A model generated the notes under the pieces. That model was not told where the DNA came from. It ran no database searches and was given only the letters and a program-made list of their open reading frames with translations. Made by a program: the position numbers and the translations under genes. Shown here piece by piece: positions 1-10,079 of a stretch of 64,000 nt of DNA (position 1 is the stretch's first letter; each line of letters opens with the position of its first letter). Source of the stretch: Chondrus crispus (lineage: Eukaryota; Rhodophyta; Florideophyceae; Gigartinales; Gigartinaceae); contig NW_005178620.1 in NCBI RefSeq assembly GCF_000350225.1, forward strand, positions 1-64,000, in the 5' to 3' direction.

Positions 1-595
1 GCAATAGGGTGAACGTGGACGTTCACTGCGGGGGAGGGGGCGGGCTCGCGAGGGGCGCGCCCCGGGGACGCCGGGTTGTTCGCGAGATGACATGCGCGCA
101 CGCGCAAGCCCATGATGCGCAAATTCATTAGCGCGGCCGGGCGCGGCTCGCGGCGGTTGTGAGGCCCCGGGGCACCTCGCGAGTGGACGCTCGGCGCGAG
201 CGGCGCGCGCGGAACAGCGAATCGCGGCGGGCACGCTGTCGCGACGGAGATTTCCGCGCGACTACCCTTGGTAGCTTCGAAGGGTAGACTTTGATGAGGG
301 GTGAATTGTGGACACGGGTGAATTGTGGACGAGGCCTGCCATCTCAGTTCTGTTCAACTTTAGTGGACCCGTACTTGTAGCGTTTTCTTGCTCACCTCGT
401 CTCCCTCCGGCTACTCGGTGGCAGGGCAGATGCATTTGCATCCAGTCGACCTTACAGTAATGCACCAAAGCGCACACTTCATAAGCGCACACTTCATCAG
501 CGCCCGTCCTGTTGGAAGGCGCGTTACCACAGCGAGGGGCTGGCGCCTGCCTGTGCGCGGGGCCCCGCCCCGCCTCATCCCCCCAATACAAGTAT

Positions 596-777
596 GGGAA
601 ATCCGAGACTAACAATTGTAGGGGTCTTCGCGCATTTGTCATACTACGATTGTATAGCTTTAACGGGGTCAAAATCTGTAACTTTCCTAGTTTCATCCCC
701 CCTCCTCTTCCTCAGTCAAAGACCTACTGGCTTGCGCGAAGCGGACAATACGGGAAATCCGAGACTAACAATTGTAG
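596..777. repeat. 26-bp exact direct repeat, 156 bp apart
   Basis: The 26 bases starting gggaaatccgagactaac are identical at 596-621 and 752-777. The sequence between the copies is not otherwise repeated. Confidence 0.8.
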
Positions 778-913
778 CGTAGCGCTGAAGCGGACCCCCG
801 CCCCCTGCTTGTTATTATTGCGCCCATTGGGGCAGCAGCGCGGAGGGGGCGCGCCTCCGCGCGGGCAACGCGCCGCGCCGCGCCGCCCGCAGCCGCTTCG
901 CATCCGTCTGCGC

Positions 914-1163
914 CGCCGAACACAAAAGTAGATTGTCGCAAAGGCTCCTTCAACGGTGACTAGCCTCTACGCCGCGCGCGCGCCCATGTTGGCTGACCGC
1001 GCCGCGCCACCCCGCGCCAATGACTGCGCCCCCGTCCAACGCGCGCGCCCCGCGCGCCCAAGTAGACTAAGCGGCGAACACAAAGTAGATTGTCGCAAAA
1101 GTCTCCTTCAACGGTGACTGGCCTCTGCGCCGCGCGCGCACCCATGTTGGCTGACCGCGCGCG
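914..1163. repeat. About 90-bp direct repeat, 158 bp apart
   Basis: Bases about 914-1005 and 1071-1163 match over roughly 90 bp with a few changes; both run from cgaacaca through caacggtgact to atgttggctgaccgcgc. The offset (158) is almost the same as for the neighbouring 26-bp pair (156), which suggests repeated slippage or duplication of units near 157 bp. Confidence 0.75.
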
Positions 1164-1550
1164 CCGCGCGAGCCGGCCCGCCGGTACAAAGCCGCCGCGC
1201 CTTCATGAAGCCGCGCAGCAGCTCCCTTGTCGCAGGCGCACTTCCAAGTCGCAACCGCTTGCAACACGCACCCCCGCCGCCACAACTCCCGGTGCCGCTC
1301 ATCCTCCGCTGTGCCGCTCTCCGCCGCCGCCGCCGACATGACCGCGAAGATGGAAACCGCTAGGTCGCCGCCGAAGCCAACTCCCCGCGCTTCGAGAATC
1401 CCCGTCTGGCTCACGAACGGCCGCGACGTCGCTATCCTCATGTCCCGCTCCATGCCGTTCCCGGTCACCTCTATGCGCGGACGCGTCTCTGGCGCCAAGT
1501 ATCCGCGTATCCCGAGACCGTAACACCCCACAGGGCTTGCAAGGGAAACC

Positions 1551-4338
1551 CTTACCCCGACGCCTGTACACTATACCGCAACAAAATAAAAGGCCGCCCG
1601 CCTCTTGCACCTTTTTGCTCGTTTCAACCTTGTTCTTTAAGTGGAAATGCGTTGCAGCATGTACATTTTCTTTTTCCGTCTTTAAACATATTCTTTGCAG
1701 CTGTCGTAGAGCTCTTCTCTCTTTGCTTGTTGTTCGAAAACTCTGAATACTGCAGGCCAAAAACTCAGATTACTACAGGTCAAAAACTCAAAAACACTTG
1801 GCCTTCACCCACCTTTATCATGTCATAACTTGAATATCAAAGCAATGTACAGTGTACCCTTCTGCGTGCGAGTTCTGTATTGTGGAATCTGCTAGGTCGC
1901 CAAATCCCTTTAATCGTCGTATGAACGCCGTCCAAACATCCGTACATGTATCCATAACGACGTGGCATGCCTCGGCTTGCAATTATTTTACAATGCTTCA
2001 ACACACGATTCTTCCAACCCACGTGTGTGTTCTGACCCATGAACACTTCTAATCCATGGCAATTTCGTGTTATGGAATGAAAGAGTTGTGAGGCTACAGT
2101 CGCCAATGCTCAACTCATCTATTCAAAAACGGTTCTAAATTTGTAAAGTGACCCCGCTTGATTAACAAACGAGGGGGGCGTCTTTGCTCAAACCGCAGCC
2201 TCAAGAGACGAAAACGTGCCATGATAGTTATCAATTTCAATTCAGGTGCACCATCCATGATTGCAGCGGTACCCTGTCTATAGACAGGGTACCGCTGCAA
2301 TCATGGTATAGACAGGTCTATACGATAGATAAAACGCAGAGAGCCCCCTGAAGAAAAAGAACATGACATTCAATCTCGGAACGAAGCAAACGAGGGCACA
2401 CGTCTCGGGGACATTCGAAGTTGAACAGTTTCTCTAGAAAATCAGTAGTGCCCGTGCTGTGTCATGTCGCATTTTAGAAGGAAGGTTATGGGGCGAGGGG
2501 CAGGATTTTTGTGAAGACATTCTTTTACTTGAACATTATTGCAACAAACAAGTGCCCGAAGAAACTCTGCATACCAGGATGTGCTTCCGCAGCGATTCAC
2601 ATGAAAAGATTAAGGCTCATGCAGGAGAAATGGAAGGGGTTGTGGTCCTAGGATATATTTGTGTTAGGTGAGGGGAGAAGACGAGGAATAGTGATACATA
2701 AGCCAACAATTCAGCGAAAACATATTTGCTCCAGCGATTGTTCGTCGTCGGGGCAAGACAGTCTCAACATATTCACTACAATTTCGAAATCGATTAGTTA
2801 TACTCATCGAACCATGCCTATGTATGCCGAAACATAAAACTGCGATTATCTATCTCTCGCAAACAGGATGGATCGTTCTCAACTGCGCGTTGAAGCAAGT
2901 TGCTGTGGCCATGAAAACAGGCAGAAACAACAACGCTTTGATGACTCAACAAGTTAAGATCATGGGATGGCCTTGTATGCGGGAATCAAGGCAGAATGAA
3001 GAAATAGTGCAGATAAAGCCCTCTTTCTCATGGAAGTGGTGCAAAAAGTAGGTGTGAAAAACATATAAAAAGCATGCTTAGAACTCGTACATTCTGGCAT
3101 GGCCAGTGACGTAAACCGGGAACTGTAAACATTATTGAGGCTCTTTAGAGGTCGATCTGCCCGAAGGCTACGTGTCCTTTACATGCGTGTCGAAAAAAAA
3201 GTGTTTTCTGGTTATAGGAACCATGCGTGGCAAAAATGATCCCCTCCGTTCGCCACCATCCCCTATCTATATTACGTGTCAAATGGAAAAGCGGATGGTG
3301 CAGACAGCTGCACAAAACTCTGTCCTCAGAGAGGACGTCTTTATCTCTAGCTTGAAGAGGTAATAGTGTACTCTTGAGCTCCCGCAAAGAGCAATAGCAC
3401 GCGACCTAGTTTGTACCATCCTGGAGGTCCTGTCCGAGAACACAATTGCTGGTATTCACTGAGAAAATTGCTGTTGTGAAACAGGTGTTGTCATGCCCAG
3501 ATTGAAACTCGGTAGGCGAAATGTCGAGAAAGACATCCTTTTCAATGCTATCTCAATCTACAAAAGGTACAAGCCAGCGGTAAGGGCCAGCCATGCTCTC
3601 GTCGCTTTATGTCAGAACGAGAGATACGGGACCCAAGTGTCTTTCGAGGTTAGTGCCTTTCCAAGGGTAGCCTATCCTGCTAGCAAGGCCTCGTTGCATA
3701 TCGTCGATTCTTTATATAGTAGACGGTCTACGGATCTAGCTGCTGCTGGCAGCATCTTTCTTCTCGAAAAAGTGTGCAGCAAAGTATGTCAGACGACTTG
3801 TCTCCCCTTGTCTTTCAATAGATTCAGACAAACGCCACCGTCTCGATCGCCTTCGTTCTGTCTTCCGAGCGTGATGGACCAAAGTCAGAGTTTCGTCCGT
3901 CGTCCAAATCCGGTCCAAGCAACAGCGCGGCACTTCCAGAAGCAAACGAGACATGCTTTACGCAAAAACACTTCATCGCAATAAAAACATGCTCTCTTGC
4001 GCCGTTTCTTGGTTGTTGTGTCCCAATTGCCTACTTTTTCGTCCTCGCCACGTTTCCATATTGGGCCACATTTTCTACACCCCTCACCAATCGTCGACCC
4101 AAATCTCACCACAGCACTGCTTTTATCGCCGGACAACTTTTGGCATCTCGATGTGGACCTTCTCCACCAAGACATAAGCACTCTCACAGTCTGCCATCGT
4201 CACAGTCCATCCGCCGCACCCGCCTCTTCTTCACCGCCTCCTCACGCACGCACGGCTTCCGCCCCCCTCTGGCTCCGGTTTTCATCCAATCGCTTAGCAG
4301 CCGCAACCAACACCCCCCACTATCCCCGCATTTGTCTA
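1551..4338. other. Gene-poor intergenic stretch
   Basis: About 2.8 kb without a gene I can support. It holds the perfect palindrome at 2255-2306. An open frame of 163 codons at 3493-3984 (+) begins with ATG but has no recognisable domain. The part from about 4000 onward is pyrimidine-rich and is probably the promoter and leader of the downstream dehydrogenase-like gene. Confidence 0.5.
2255..2306. repeat. Perfect 52-bp palindrome with no spacer
   Basis: The two 26-bp arms (2255-2280 and 2281-2306) are exact reverse complements; the centre is ctgtctatagacag. It lies in gene-free DNA. A zero-spacer palindrome of this size can extrude as a cruciform and is normally unstable, so it is either young or maintained. 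Confidence 0.95.
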
Positions 4339-5895
4339 ATGCCAAAAATGTCTAATTTGTTCACCCGGAGTCTCCAAAACACTCGCTCGCTCCACGATCT
4401 TCGCCGTCAAGTCCCCCCGCGATACCCTGCCAAAGGCCCCTTGAATGGTCGCCCGCGCCGCAAAGTCGCCCCCCCACTGAACATCGTCGATGCCCCCACC
4501 CTCTCGTCCTCCCGCAGCAACTCTGACGATATTCTCGACAACGTCACCCCCCGCTGTACCGCTAATACCGCTCTCGACTCCCCCACGCAGAGCGCCGTTT
4601 TGCCATCAGCCACTCCTGGCAAAGCCGCCCTCGAGGCCGCCCTCGATGCGCTTGACAACGAAAAGGCAAAGGGAGCCAGCTTACCGTCAAAAGCAACGAC
4701 AGTCTTCTCACCGTCGGTATCGCACTGCACTTTAGTTACTTCTTCCTCTACGAGCGAATCGCTCCTTTCCATGCGCTCCTCGTCGTCAACAGAATGGACG
4801 CGCCGCACCACTAACTCCCCAGCGAATCGCCATACGGATGGCAAAATGCGCACTGCCTACGTGCCCAGTCATGGGCCCCCGGCCGTCTTCAGGCTTGGGT
4901 GGGTTGATAGACCCACTAAGAAGCTTTTAGAACCAGGGCAGGCGCTTGTTCGTATCCATGCCGCCGGCGTCAATTCTGCTGATTGCAAGCTACGATCAGG
5001 AGAGCTCAGAAGGTTGCTGCCCATGCCTTTCCCGACTGTCCTTGGCACTGATTTTGCTGGCACTATCGTCCATGTGAAGCACGAGGTTGGCTCGGATTCT
5101 GAACTCAAAATGGGCGACTCTGTTTATGGACAGGCAGATCTTAGCACAGGCTTCGGCGCTTACGCTGAGTGGGCGGTCGTATCTATTCGCCGTATCGCTC
5201 GGATGCCTGAAAATCTTTCCTTCACGCAGGCTGCCGCTTTGCCAACAATCAGTCTGGCGGCCCACGCCGCTCTTATGGCATACGCGAAGATTAGGGCCGG
5301 CGATCGGGTGTTGGTCTTTGGCGGCACTTCTGGGGTTGGGCATGCGGCTTTGCAGCTGGCGCGCGCGCTAGGGGCGAGCAACGTCAGCACGACTTGTTCA
5401 GCCAGGAACGCTTCCTTCTGTAAGAAACTCGGCGCCTCCAACACATATGACTATCACGAGATAGCCGCCGAACAGATCGTAAAAGCTGCCCAGCCGGATA
5501 TCGTGCTGGACACAGCTGGTTCGCCACAGCACTGGGCAGCCGTACAGACACACGCTCCAGGAGCAAGGTTTGTCGTGGCGTCAGGGTCTGAGTGCTTGGG
5601 TACACTCGCATTTGCTGCAGGTGTTGGTTATTTTGACGTTCTTGATGGCGTTGCACGTGCGGCGGGCCGAAAGGCTATTTCCCGCATCCGCAAGGGGGGC
5701 TATGACCTCGTCATGCCCTGCGCATTGGACGTACCACTGGAGACAATTACCCCATTCGTTGAACATGGGCACCTCTTGCCGAGCATCTTCAAGGAATTTG
5801 CCCTTGTGGACATTGCCAAGGCTCACATGCTGAGGGAAAACAAGAGGCCAAGAGGAAAGGTGGTGATCAATATTGTAGATGAAGACATTTCTTAG
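4339..5895 (+). CDS. Zinc-independent alcohol dehydrogenase / quinone oxidoreductase-like protein with Ser/Thr-rich N-terminal extension
   Basis: From about 4846 the protein follows the medium-chain dehydrogenase/reductase fold. There is a GroES-like N-terminal part with VRIHAAGVNSADCKLRSGE and the FPTVLGTDFAGTI segment, then a Rossmann domain with the nucleotide-binding loop VFGGTSGVGHAALQLARALG, and a C-terminal GKVVIN strand. The cysteines and histidines that bind catalytic zinc in alcohol dehydrogenases are not at the expected places, which fits the quinone-reductase/reticulon-4-interacting branch that reduces quinones or enones with NADPH. I placed the start at ATG 4339, giving about 518 residues. 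The first about 170 are rich in Ser, Thr, Pro and basic residues and could be an organelle-targeting or regulatory region. A shorter start at 4846 would give only the enzyme. The frame is also open further upstream, into a pyrimidine-rich leader. Substrate is unknown. Confidence 0.85.
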   Translation: MPKMSNLFTRSLQNTRSLHDLRRQVPPRYPAKGPLNGRPRRKVAPPLNIVDAPTLSSSRSNSDDILDNVTPRCTANTALDSPTQSAVLPSATPGKAALEAALDALDNEKAKGASLPSKATTVFSPSVSHCTLVTSSSTSESLLSMRSSSSTEWTRRTTNSPANRHTDGKMRTAYVPSHGPPAVFRLGWVDRPTKKLLEPGQALVRIHAAGVNSADCKLRSGELRRLLPMPFPTVLGTDFAGTIVHVKHEVGSDSELKMGDSVYGQADLSTGFGAYAEWAVVSIRRIARMPENLSFTQAAALPTISLAAHAALMAYAKIRAGDRVLVFGGTSGVGHAALQLARALGASNVSTTCSARNASFCKKLGASNTYDYHEIAAEQIVKAAQPDIVLDTAGSPQHWAAVQTHAPGARFVVASGSECLGTLAFAAGVGYFDVLDGVARAAGRKAISRIRKGGYDLVMPCALDVPLETITPFVEHGHLLPSIFKEFALVDIAKAHMLRENKRPRGKVVINIVDEDIS

Positions 5896-6343
5896 CTTGA
5901 GGTAGTTTTGAATTCGTTGTAGAATACACAGACTGTAGTTGCGTTAGTGTTGTACAGAACGAGTTATAGATGACTAACTGAACTGTCAAGGATTCGAGTC
6001 TAGACGACTTGAAATGACATAAAGCCGATGAGTTTTTGCACCTCGAGAGGAGCAGGTACAGTACTGCCTGAATAACGCATCTGGAGAACGGAGTTTCACG
6101 CAAAAGCTGGCAGTCTTCTACGCGCAACTTATCGGAGCGGAGTTGGGCCTTGTTCTTCGCTTGAGGAAAAAGGAAGACCTGGTCCGGTACCCTCGGGGAG
6201 AGGAGAAGAATAAGGTTTCTCTATTCTTCGATTCTAAGTGCGAGAGTAATTCGCTGGTTTCACTCTTCCCCCCTCGACTTTTGAACACAATAAGATGTCT
6301 GCCCTGTGGTCAAATGTCATTTTTGTCATATACTGTAGATGTA
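5896..6343. other. Intergenic spacer
   Basis: This is the 3' flank of the dehydrogenase-like gene, with no further gene visible. It ends at a TA dinucleotide that is the likely target site of the pogo-type element. Confidence 0.5.
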
Positions 6344-7448
6344 CAGTCGACACTACGCATTAGTGCTGCTCTGTGTAAGGAGTCCTTACTAAGGACTAAT
6401 AATACGGCACTAATTCGGAGCGGCACAATCAGAAAGCAGAATCACTACCCGGCCAGAACTCTGTTATTGCCCTGCTGTTGTTGCCTTTGACCCTGTCTCT
6501 CATGCCTAGCTTCTAGTGTCTATTGGACAATGCGCCTCATTTGAGGATTTCGCCTCATATGAGGCTTTTTTGCCGCGCCGTTTCTGGCGCAAAGAGGGAG
6601 AACTGAAAGCCATAGTTACCGCGAAACAGTAACAGTAAGAGTAAAAAACAATGTCCAAGTCCCTTGAAGGCACCTAGAATGCACGGTATTTAGGAGGGTC
6701 TTTCTAATGCTCTGACAGACAGGAAAAATCCTCATGATCAAAAACGTCCGTCCAATAGACACTAGAAAAGCTCGTTTTGCGGACCTCAAGTGCGATAAGG
6801 CATTGCTCACATCGCACTCCACACCCAGACTCTTCAAAGACCCAAACAACCTTGCTAGCACTACAGCACTCGGCTACAGCACTCGGTACGGCCCGCCTCT
6901 CCGTGATTTCACACTCGTCTTCTGCCACACAATCATCCATCATAGGATCACTGGCAGACTGATTCTGTAGCTCTCCACCATAATGTATTGAATCGCAAGC
7001 ATCACTAATACAAGCTTCTGCCACAAGCTCATTAGTCTCGATCTCAATCCATTCCTCCACATCTTTCCTGCAGAATTCTGCAAGGCCGTCTTCTGGCACC
7101 AGGCTCAGTCGGGAGAGAAACCCTACAATACCATCCACTATAGATTTATCAATTTCTGTTTCATTTCGACCAACTTTCCGACCTGCAGCAGATGCCCAAC
7201 CTCGATTTTCTGTGCAATCGTAAGGCGCGTACGCTTCGCTTTGGCGATCTTTTCAGGATTCATGTTAGGGTCTTTGAGTGAGGTGCCATCACGTCACCAA
7301 GTGAGCTGAGGCGCATGAGGAGTGGCCGATGACGACGTCGTGCATGACACATGGCAGAACCTGTGTCTGCCGGTTTTGGCGGCACTAATTCGAGGGTGGC
7401 AATAATGAAAGCGGCACTATTGCGCGTCCCCCCCCCCCCCCCCCCCTG
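6344..7448 (-). mobile_element. Internally deleted pogo/Tigger-type DNA transposon
   Basis: The element is bounded by TA on both sides (6342-6343 and 7449-7450), and both ends read CAG inward. Behind the terminal bases the ends share an imperfect inverted repeat (left acgcattagtgctgct, right complement gcgcaatagtgccgct). The right end carries a run of 19 C (7428-7446). A 13-bp motif cggcactaattcg occurs near both ends (6405-6417 and 7380-7392). TA targets and CAG ends are typical of the pogo branch of Tc1/mariner. On the minus strand it holds only the two extremities of a transposase, so it cannot be autonomous. Confidence 0.75.
6704..7263 (-). pseudogene. Pogo/Tigger transposase remnant lacking its catalytic core
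   Basis: Minus-strand ATG at 7263 opens a 41-codon frame with KRTRLTIAQKIEVGHLL, which resembles the start of the CENP-B/pogo DNA-binding helix-turn-helix. It closes with TAG at 7138-7140. Directly after it, in another frame, an open stretch of about 144 codons (7138-6704) contains LVPEDGLAEF followed by DVEEWIEIETNELV and an acidic tail, resembling the C-terminus of Tigger/jerky transposases. The roughly 300 residues that would carry the DDE domain are absent. The call rests on these two resemblances and on the terminal structure of the element. Confidence 0.6.
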
Positions 7449-7587
7449 TATCTAGTTTGTTGTCACCTTGTGTGCTATGGTGCATCATAAAAAAGTAAAA
7501 CGTCACACGAGGTCATGTTCAAACACAAAGGTACAGTACACATGTACAGCATATGGGTATTTGCACAATTCTAAAAGCAAAGGTCCT

Positions 7588-10079
7588 CTACATATGCAGT
7601 TGTACCATTAGCGCGTATCCAAACGTCACCAACACGATAGTGCATAGAACAGTCATCACTGAGCCTACTTTCAGTACTTCACTTGCAGATAGGTAAGGGT
7701 CTCCTTGCTCGTCCGAAACCTGTGTTGCTGAGATGTTCGGAAATGAGCTAACGGGGAGAGCCATAGCACTGGAAGCAGCAATAGTTCCGGCGAGAACAAG
7801 AATTTGCGGGTGACCAAGGCTCTCTCCAATCTTGTAAATGAGTGGCAAAACGATTATGGCAGAGACCGTATGGGAAACAGCGTTGGCCACTGCCGCCATA
7901 AAGACGCAGAAAATTAAGTACGTCAGAAATAAGTTTGAGGTTCCTATTGCATTGGTGAGTCGTTCCGCCACCACATCGAGCAACTTGCAAGACTCGACAG
8001 CTGCACCCAAAACAATGCCACCAGCCACCAGGTATACCACGTCCCAGGGGAGGTTGTTGAAATCCTCTTTCGTGAGGATTCCTGTCCCAAAGTATATCGT
8101 GTGCTGGAAAGGGCAACCACACCAGCTGACCCGAAAAAGTCTTGCAATCCATGATCCGACCATATAAAAACAGTTCCCACTATCGACGTTATTGTCACCC
8201 AATGCGGCCACCGTAGCTTCTCAGAAAAACTTGGAAGCTGTGGCAACTCGTAATTCTGAGGTTTGTACATCAAGCACAATACCAAAAAGCAGACTATCAC
8301 CATCGCAGTCGCTTGGGGGATCGCAGCGACTAGCCACTTGACGAACGAGATCTTATAATCACCGACCAATAATCCCAATGCGACAGCGCTTTGTGGTGAC
8401 GAGATCGGACTCGCGAACCCTCCAATATTACTGGCAATCATGATCCCCAACAGCAAGCATCGAACATATTTTCGATTGCTCCGCGACTGTCTCATGGCGT
8501 CAATTGTCGGCATCATCACGGAATTCAGGAGGACAGGGGCCGCGACATTACTCACAAAAACAGATGTGAAAACCGCCAAAAACATCACGGCAGCGAGGAG
8601 GACATGCGGCTTCCGGATCCTCACAAGGATGCGATTTGCTATAAGCTTGTCAATCTCGAACTTGGAGAGCGCCGCACCCATCGCATAGACGCAGATAATG
8701 AGCAGCAATGTTGGTGAGCTCATTCGCATGAAAACAGTTTCTGATGCTTTTTGGGGACTCAACGGAACTCCATCCTCGTCCAAGAACACTCGCAAAAGAA
8801 TAACTCCTGGAAGCACCATAAAGGAAGTGACGTAAAGAGGTACGCCCTCAAACGCCCACAAAATCACAACGAAAGCCACCAGCGCTAAGCATCGGTGAGC
8901 AGCTGCAAGGGTTTCTTCCGAGTACTCGACGCCACCATCCACTGGAAGATCGGTGACAAGACCCGGAAAACAAAGGACGAGAAAGAATGCCAAAAGAGCT
9001 CCCAAAACCGGTATAGACCTTGGTCGAAAGGAAATAAGATCACTTGCCTTATTGAAGTCGATATTTCTGCCACCGCGAACGGTGTGGATGGCGGACACTT
9101 TTCTTTCAGTCCGAAGAACATCCCTCCATATTGTGTTCCTGCCCCAGATGATAAGGTCGCGCAAACCGTCTCGCAATTCTTCTTTCCCTGTGCGCACATC
9201 ACCCTTCTTAAATACATCTGCATATACTCGTTCCGTTTGCTTTTGCATTAGTTCAAGCTCGGACGTATCTGTAAACTGTGATTCGCTATATAAAAGCGCC
9301 ATGTATGATGTTCTTCTGTTCCTGTCGGTGTTCTTGTCGTGCTTTTTCAGAATCTTATCAATTCCCGACCGATTCAAGGTTGAAAAGTTCACAGTTTCCC
9401 CAAGCTCTCTGTAATGCTCAACAACTTTGTGGCGAAAGTGTTGCAACTCCTCCTGGAGAGCTGCACGGCTCCGAATGTTAGTCGGTGAACCGGGCGGCGC
9501 TTGCAGCAACGGTATCGCCTCGATATCCCCAGGAGCAGCGTTCATGCGTTCCTCTATTTCGATGAGCGCCTCGCCTTCGGCGGCCAACTCTAACGTCATC
9601 TTTTTAAGCTCTTCTGAAAGCCTTTGAAAAAGCTCGTCCGCTGTCTTGGCATGTCTATCCAGCATATCAAAGAATTCAGCATCCTGCTGCTCAAACCTAT
9701 CAAGTGGGTCTTCCCCATCTCGAACTAAGGGTTGTGCTGCATCCTCTGGGGGTGGAACCTGAGGAAACCCGCCAAGGACGGCGGAATAGCCCGCGGCACG
9801 ATCGTAAGCGCGCATGTCAGCAAGCACACGTCGACTGGCTGATCGACGCATTGTTCTGCGCGGCTTTCGCTGGGGTTCGAGGTCGCCCTCCTCATCCGTG
9901 GACTCGGTGTGGTCGTGATGAGTGCTGTGGGAGCGGGCAGTGTGCTGCGAGGCGGAAGAGATGACGGCTTGATGGAGCAGACGGAGCTTCTCGACGCGAA
10001 CCTTGAGTTCATCATAAGGAACATAATAGACCCACCAGTCTGGGTTTGCGTTGAAACGCAAGGTTTCGGAGAAGCGCAT
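7588..10079 (-). CDS. SPX-domain phosphate/anion transporter (PHO87/90-like), one apparent frameshift
   Basis: Starts at ATG 10079 with MRFSETLRFNANPDWWVYYV, the canonical opening of an SPX domain. The basic motif KILKKHDK, which binds inositol pyrophosphate in SPX proteins, is at residues 242-249. From about residue 350 many hydrophobic spans follow, matching the SLC13/DASS-type divalent anion:sodium symporter family, as in yeast low-affinity phosphate transporters Pho87/Pho90. The protein presumably sits in a membrane and senses phosphate through the SPX part. The frame changes once within about 8106-8118, in a ccctttcc context: GLQDFFGSAGVVAL lies in one frame and YFGTGILTKEDFNNLPWD in the other. 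Restoring one missing base would give 830 residues. No GT-AG intron explains it, so it is a sequencing/assembly error, a recent mutation or programmed slippage. Confidence 0.88.

Larger units (their letters stand above)
1..1550. other. GC-rich repeat-bearing region, no supported gene
   Basis: This stretch is strongly GC- and CpG-rich compared with the DNA that follows. It contains several short direct repeats (listed separately), an 8-bp inverted repeat with a 2-bp spacer at 10-27, a doubled ggtgaattgtggac motif around 294-332 and a doubled gcgcacacttcat motif near 470-500. Open frames exist on both strands, but they are the overlapping kind expected in GC-rich DNA and none shows a recognisable domain. 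It may be the eroded end of a mobile element like the GC-rich one at the right end of the window; that is inference only. Confidence 0.5.

Noticed and set aside
1067-1760. Minus-strand frames in the GC-rich left end
   Set aside because: They overlap repeats and each other, with no recognisable family.
3493-3984. 163-codon plus-strand frame before the dehydrogenase-like gene
   Set aside because: It starts with ATG but has no domain, composition bias or motif to support it, and it overlaps the probable promoter.
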